Source: Ypsolopha sequella
Lineage: Eukaryota > Arthropoda > Insecta > Lepidoptera > Ypsolophidae
Length of the DNA: 64,000 bases
Direction: 5' to 3'
Assembly: GCA_934047225.1 (NCBI GenBank)
Contig: CAKOHE010000025.1
Span: 1 to 64,000, forward strand
Made by a program: the position numbers and the translations under genes
Shown here: in pieces, positions 61,959 to 64,000 of the stretch
Position numbering within the stretch: the stretch's first letter is position 1
How the letters are laid out: each line of letters opens with the position of its first letter
Notes under the pieces: generated by a model
Databases searched by the model: none
Told to the model about the DNA's origin: nothing
What the model saw: the letters and a program-made list of their open reading frames with translations, nothing else

Positions 61959-63344
61959 TTATATCGGCCGGTTTATCACCGCGGTATTCCGGTTTTGCAG
62001 TGCCATTTTCAAGTTGTACCCGCTGATCTGGGCATCTGTCGCACCTTCTGCTCGCTTTACAAAGGCAGCAATCGCGTCCCCTCTGTCATCTGAATAGTAG
62101 ATGCAGCTTTCAGTATGACGCGATAATGCCACCACTGCGTGCAGGATACTGTTGTGTAGGTGCAATCTATGAGCTGTTCTGCGCACGATAATTACCTTCG
62201 CGTAAGTAAGTCCCCCCTGTGCTTCGTGGATAGTCTGAATGCGTGACCCGTTTCCCTTCCCATAGCCTTGGCCTTCCAGGGACTCCTTTTCGGCCTGGGT
62301 GTGCACAAGAAATAATGTGCTTGGGAGGTCTCTAGGTATTTGTGCATTCGTGTACCTTTCCAGCTTCAGGGAACGTATTCGCGTTTTGGATGAATATGTG
62401 CCATTGTACACCTCACTGAGGGCATATGGCACATCCATCGGGTTTCTATGTGTGCACAACAGCTCAAGACTGATGCTTGTTACCAGATTTGGGCGGTTGT
62501 AATACATTCCAAAATGACACTGTCTGTCCATGTAGGGAAGCTGGTTGATGTCACCTATCAAGATCATTTCTCTGGCCCCTGACATCTGTGTCACCATGAC
62601 AATGGCGCCGAAATGACTCATGGGAGCTTCGTCAAAGAAGATGCGTTTGCACGATTCTTTCTTCTTTCCCGAAGCGCCCACGCCGTTTGCTAGTGCAGAG
62701 GCCAGGGTGCGCACTCTTGTATATAGGTGTACCTTTGATTGTGTCACCAGCTTAGCCCTTAGATCTTTTGCCGCTTCGATGGTCTGGGTGACTATCACGT
62801 CTTGATTTATGTCACACTGAGACAAGAGCCAAGTTGTTTTTCCGCAGCCCGGTACTCCGTTTATCCATTTGATTTCCGGTACTTCCCAGTTCGCAAAGGT
62901 CTCATTTCCGGCGGGGTCTTTGGCTATTTTTTCCGCCATTTCCAACACCCTGTCGTCTAACATCACCTTTGTTTCCCGGGTTGTGATCACAATGGGATCC
63001 GTTTCTGGGGCTAGGTATTTGATTTTGGTGGAAAGTGATGACTCTTCTTCGTCCAGTGTGACGAAGCCTCTGCTGGAGTTGTAGGCAACCATATGACGTG
63101 TTACTGGGGCACCTGCTATAACCGTTCCCCTTTCGTTGTCGTAGATGGTTGCCTGCGCTTCTTTGAGCTTGACGCTCAGCAATTCCGTGCTCCCTCGGTT
63201 GTATAGTAGCAGTATGTCCTTGCAGGTCTTGGTGTTCATGACCTTGTTTGCTTTAAGGACACTCTGGAACTCGAGGAAGGCATTCACGATGTGATCCAGG
63301 GTAGTTGTGGCTTGTCTGAGCCGAGGCGGTTCCACTAAACCCAT
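61959..63344 (-). CDS. superfamily-1 helicase of alphavirus-like RNA-virus type (probable endogenous viral element)
   Basis: The open frame runs 63419 to 61959. The first 25 codons read an A tract as poly-Lys, so the Met at 63344 is the first credible start (461 residues). The helicase motifs of viral SF1 proteins are all visible (numbering from 63419): Walker A GVPGCGKTTW ~188, FFDEAP ~261, IGDINQLPY ~288, HRNPMDVPYA ~324, TIHEAQGGLTYAKV ~396 and VALSRHTE ~430. In alphavirus-like viruses (virga/nege/kita types) this NTPase unwinds RNA as part of the replicase; methyltransferase and polymerase parts are not present here. No stop or frameshift interrupts it. It is surrounded by insect transposons, so integration into the host genome is the simplest reading. 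Whether the protein is made is unknown. Confidence 0.85.
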   Translation of the reverse strand: MGLVEPPRLRQATTTLDHIVNAFLEFQSVLKANKVMNTKTCKDILLLYNRGSTELLSVKLKEAQATIYDNERGTVIAGAPVTRHMVAYNSSRGFVTLDEEESSLSTKIKYLAPETDPIVITTRETKVMLDDRVLEMAEKIAKDPAGNETFANWEVPEIKWINGVPGCGKTTWLLSQCDINQDVIVTQTIEAAKDLRAKLVTQSKVHLYTRVRTLASALANGVGASGKKKESCKRIFFDEAPMSHFGAIVMVTQMSGAREMILIGDINQLPYMDRQCHFGMYYNRPNLVTSISLELLCTHRNPMDVPYALSEVYNGTYSSKTRIRSLKLERYTNAQIPRDLPSTLFLVHTQAEKESLEGQGYGKGNGSRIQTIHEAQGGLTYAKVIIVRRTAHRLHLHNSILHAVVALSRHTESCIYYSDDRGDAIAAFVKRAEGATDAQISGYNLKMALQNRNTAVINRPI

Positions 63345-63912
63345 ATCCGCTTTTGTGCGGGTTTTACGGTTTCCTTGTGAAAGGTTTTTTTTTTTTTTTT
63401 TTTTTTTAATAAAACGCAAGTGCTATGGACATTGATCGCCATACCTTTTTTAGTCATGTTTAATTTGTTTAATTTGTTCTTTACTTCTCCTTTTCGCTCC
63501 TTACATAAAATATATTAGTTTTTAGGTGATATAAAATTTTTTTTGTGAATTAAGTTGTTACAATTGAGATTAAATTGACCCTTACTTATAACTAGTTACA
63601 AATATAAATAAATCTATGATATTTTTTTTTTTTATTTTTTTTTTTAGTTGTTAATGTCATTATTATTATTATTATGATGATTATTTTTTTTATGTATATA
63701 TATGTATATATATATATATATATATATTTTTTTTATGAATATTAAATATTATACTACTACACGATACATATTTTATTTTAAAAATAAGTTGTTACCACAA
63801 TTATACAAAATTTTAATTAATATGGATATGAAAATTTTACAATTATGAAATTACAAATACTACAAACAAACACCTTTATTGTGAGGAGGTGGGACGCACA
63901 ACTTTAGCCGGC
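63345..63912. other. poly-T run and AT-rich microsatellites
   Basis: A pure T run at 63386-63409 (an A tract on the helicase's strand, directly upstream of it), poly-T at 63625-63645, (TTA)n at ~63655-63677 and (TA)n at ~63695-63728. No gene. Confidence 0.8.
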
Positions 63913-64000
63913 TCAGACGACTTGGGTGCCGCCCGTGCCGCCACTCAGCATGGCGTCAGCCACTGACGTGTCTCGGTTCCTCCAGGCCATTTTTAAATTA
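63913..64000 (-). CDS. C-terminal end of an unidentified ORF, open at the right edge
   Basis: On the minus strand the frame entering from the edge reads MAWRNRDTSVADAMLSGGTG and stops after TQVV at 63913. An AATAAA lies about 30 bases past the stop (~63893), as at the end of a transcribed gene. Only 28 codons are visible. I do not recognise it. Confidence 0.35.
   Translation of the reverse strand, partial: NLKMAWRNRDTSVADAMLSGGTGGTQVV

Overview
The window looks like a piece of a moth or butterfly (Lepidoptera) genome. The evidence is AT-rich non-coding DNA, spliced genes with GT...AG introns, and dispersed repeats that I recognise as typical of that order: ACCGGTCAAGTGC-type repeats, RTE and CR1/Jockey-like LINE tails, and BEL/Pao, Helitron, hAT and TTAA-bounded elements. 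It is very rich in mobile DNA. I see no bacterial-type operon, tRNA, rRNA or CRISPR array.

Layout, left to right. 1-4.45 kb: a CR1/Jockey-like LINE with the end of ORF1 and a complete-looking endonuclease/reverse-transcriptase ORF2. 4.68-7.4 kb: a second LINE on the minus strand, with its RT core deleted and another LINE's 3' end nested in its endonuclease. 7.6-9.5 kb: a PIF/Harbinger-like MITE and a minus-strand RNase H fragment. 10.5-12.6 kb: a doubtful small two-exon gene (-) and a two-exon THAP zinc-finger gene (+). 15.26-16.49 kb: a hAT remnant with a perfect 8-bp target duplication. 16.6-17.35 kb: a TTAA-type MITE end followed by a 12-copy minisatellite.

17.87-36.22 kb holds the main host gene, a Tejas/TDRD5-like LOTUS-Tudor gene of the piRNA pathway. 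Six exons on the + strand have consistent splice phases. They are GC-rich islands in AT-rich introns filled with transposons. The first LOTUS exon(s) are not visible. The last exon carries a PRNPPA x5 repeat, a duplicated RKLM motif and a C-terminal PPGF motif.

36.4-43.9 kb: a TIR element, a ~544-bp satellite (3 full copies plus part of a fourth), a TA-flanked MITE, and a large 46-bp satellite (about 71 copies) with a nested MITE. 44.4-50.8 kb: TTAA-bounded MITEs, two broken THAP N-termini, and a 3.05-kb TIR element carrying a decayed Helitron replicase segment. 51.0-57.8 kb: a nearly intact BEL/Pao LTR retrotransposon (-) with two apparently identical 269-bp LTRs and a CGTTA target duplication. 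57.9-60.3 kb: two RTE-like RT fragments in opposite orientation. 60.7-61.5 kb: the C-terminal exon of an IS630/Tc1-type transposase with unusually long D-to-E spacing. 62.0-63.4 kb: a long uninterrupted ORF encoding a superfamily-1 helicase like those of alphavirus-like (virga/nege-type) RNA viruses, most likely an endogenous viral element.

Only the Tejas-like gene, and perhaps the THAP gene, are likely ordinary host genes. Nearly everything else is mobile DNA at various stages of decay. The most unusual items are the intact viral helicase ORF, the Helitron segment inside a TIR element, the long-spacing transposase, and the duplicated C-terminal motif of the Tejas-like protein.
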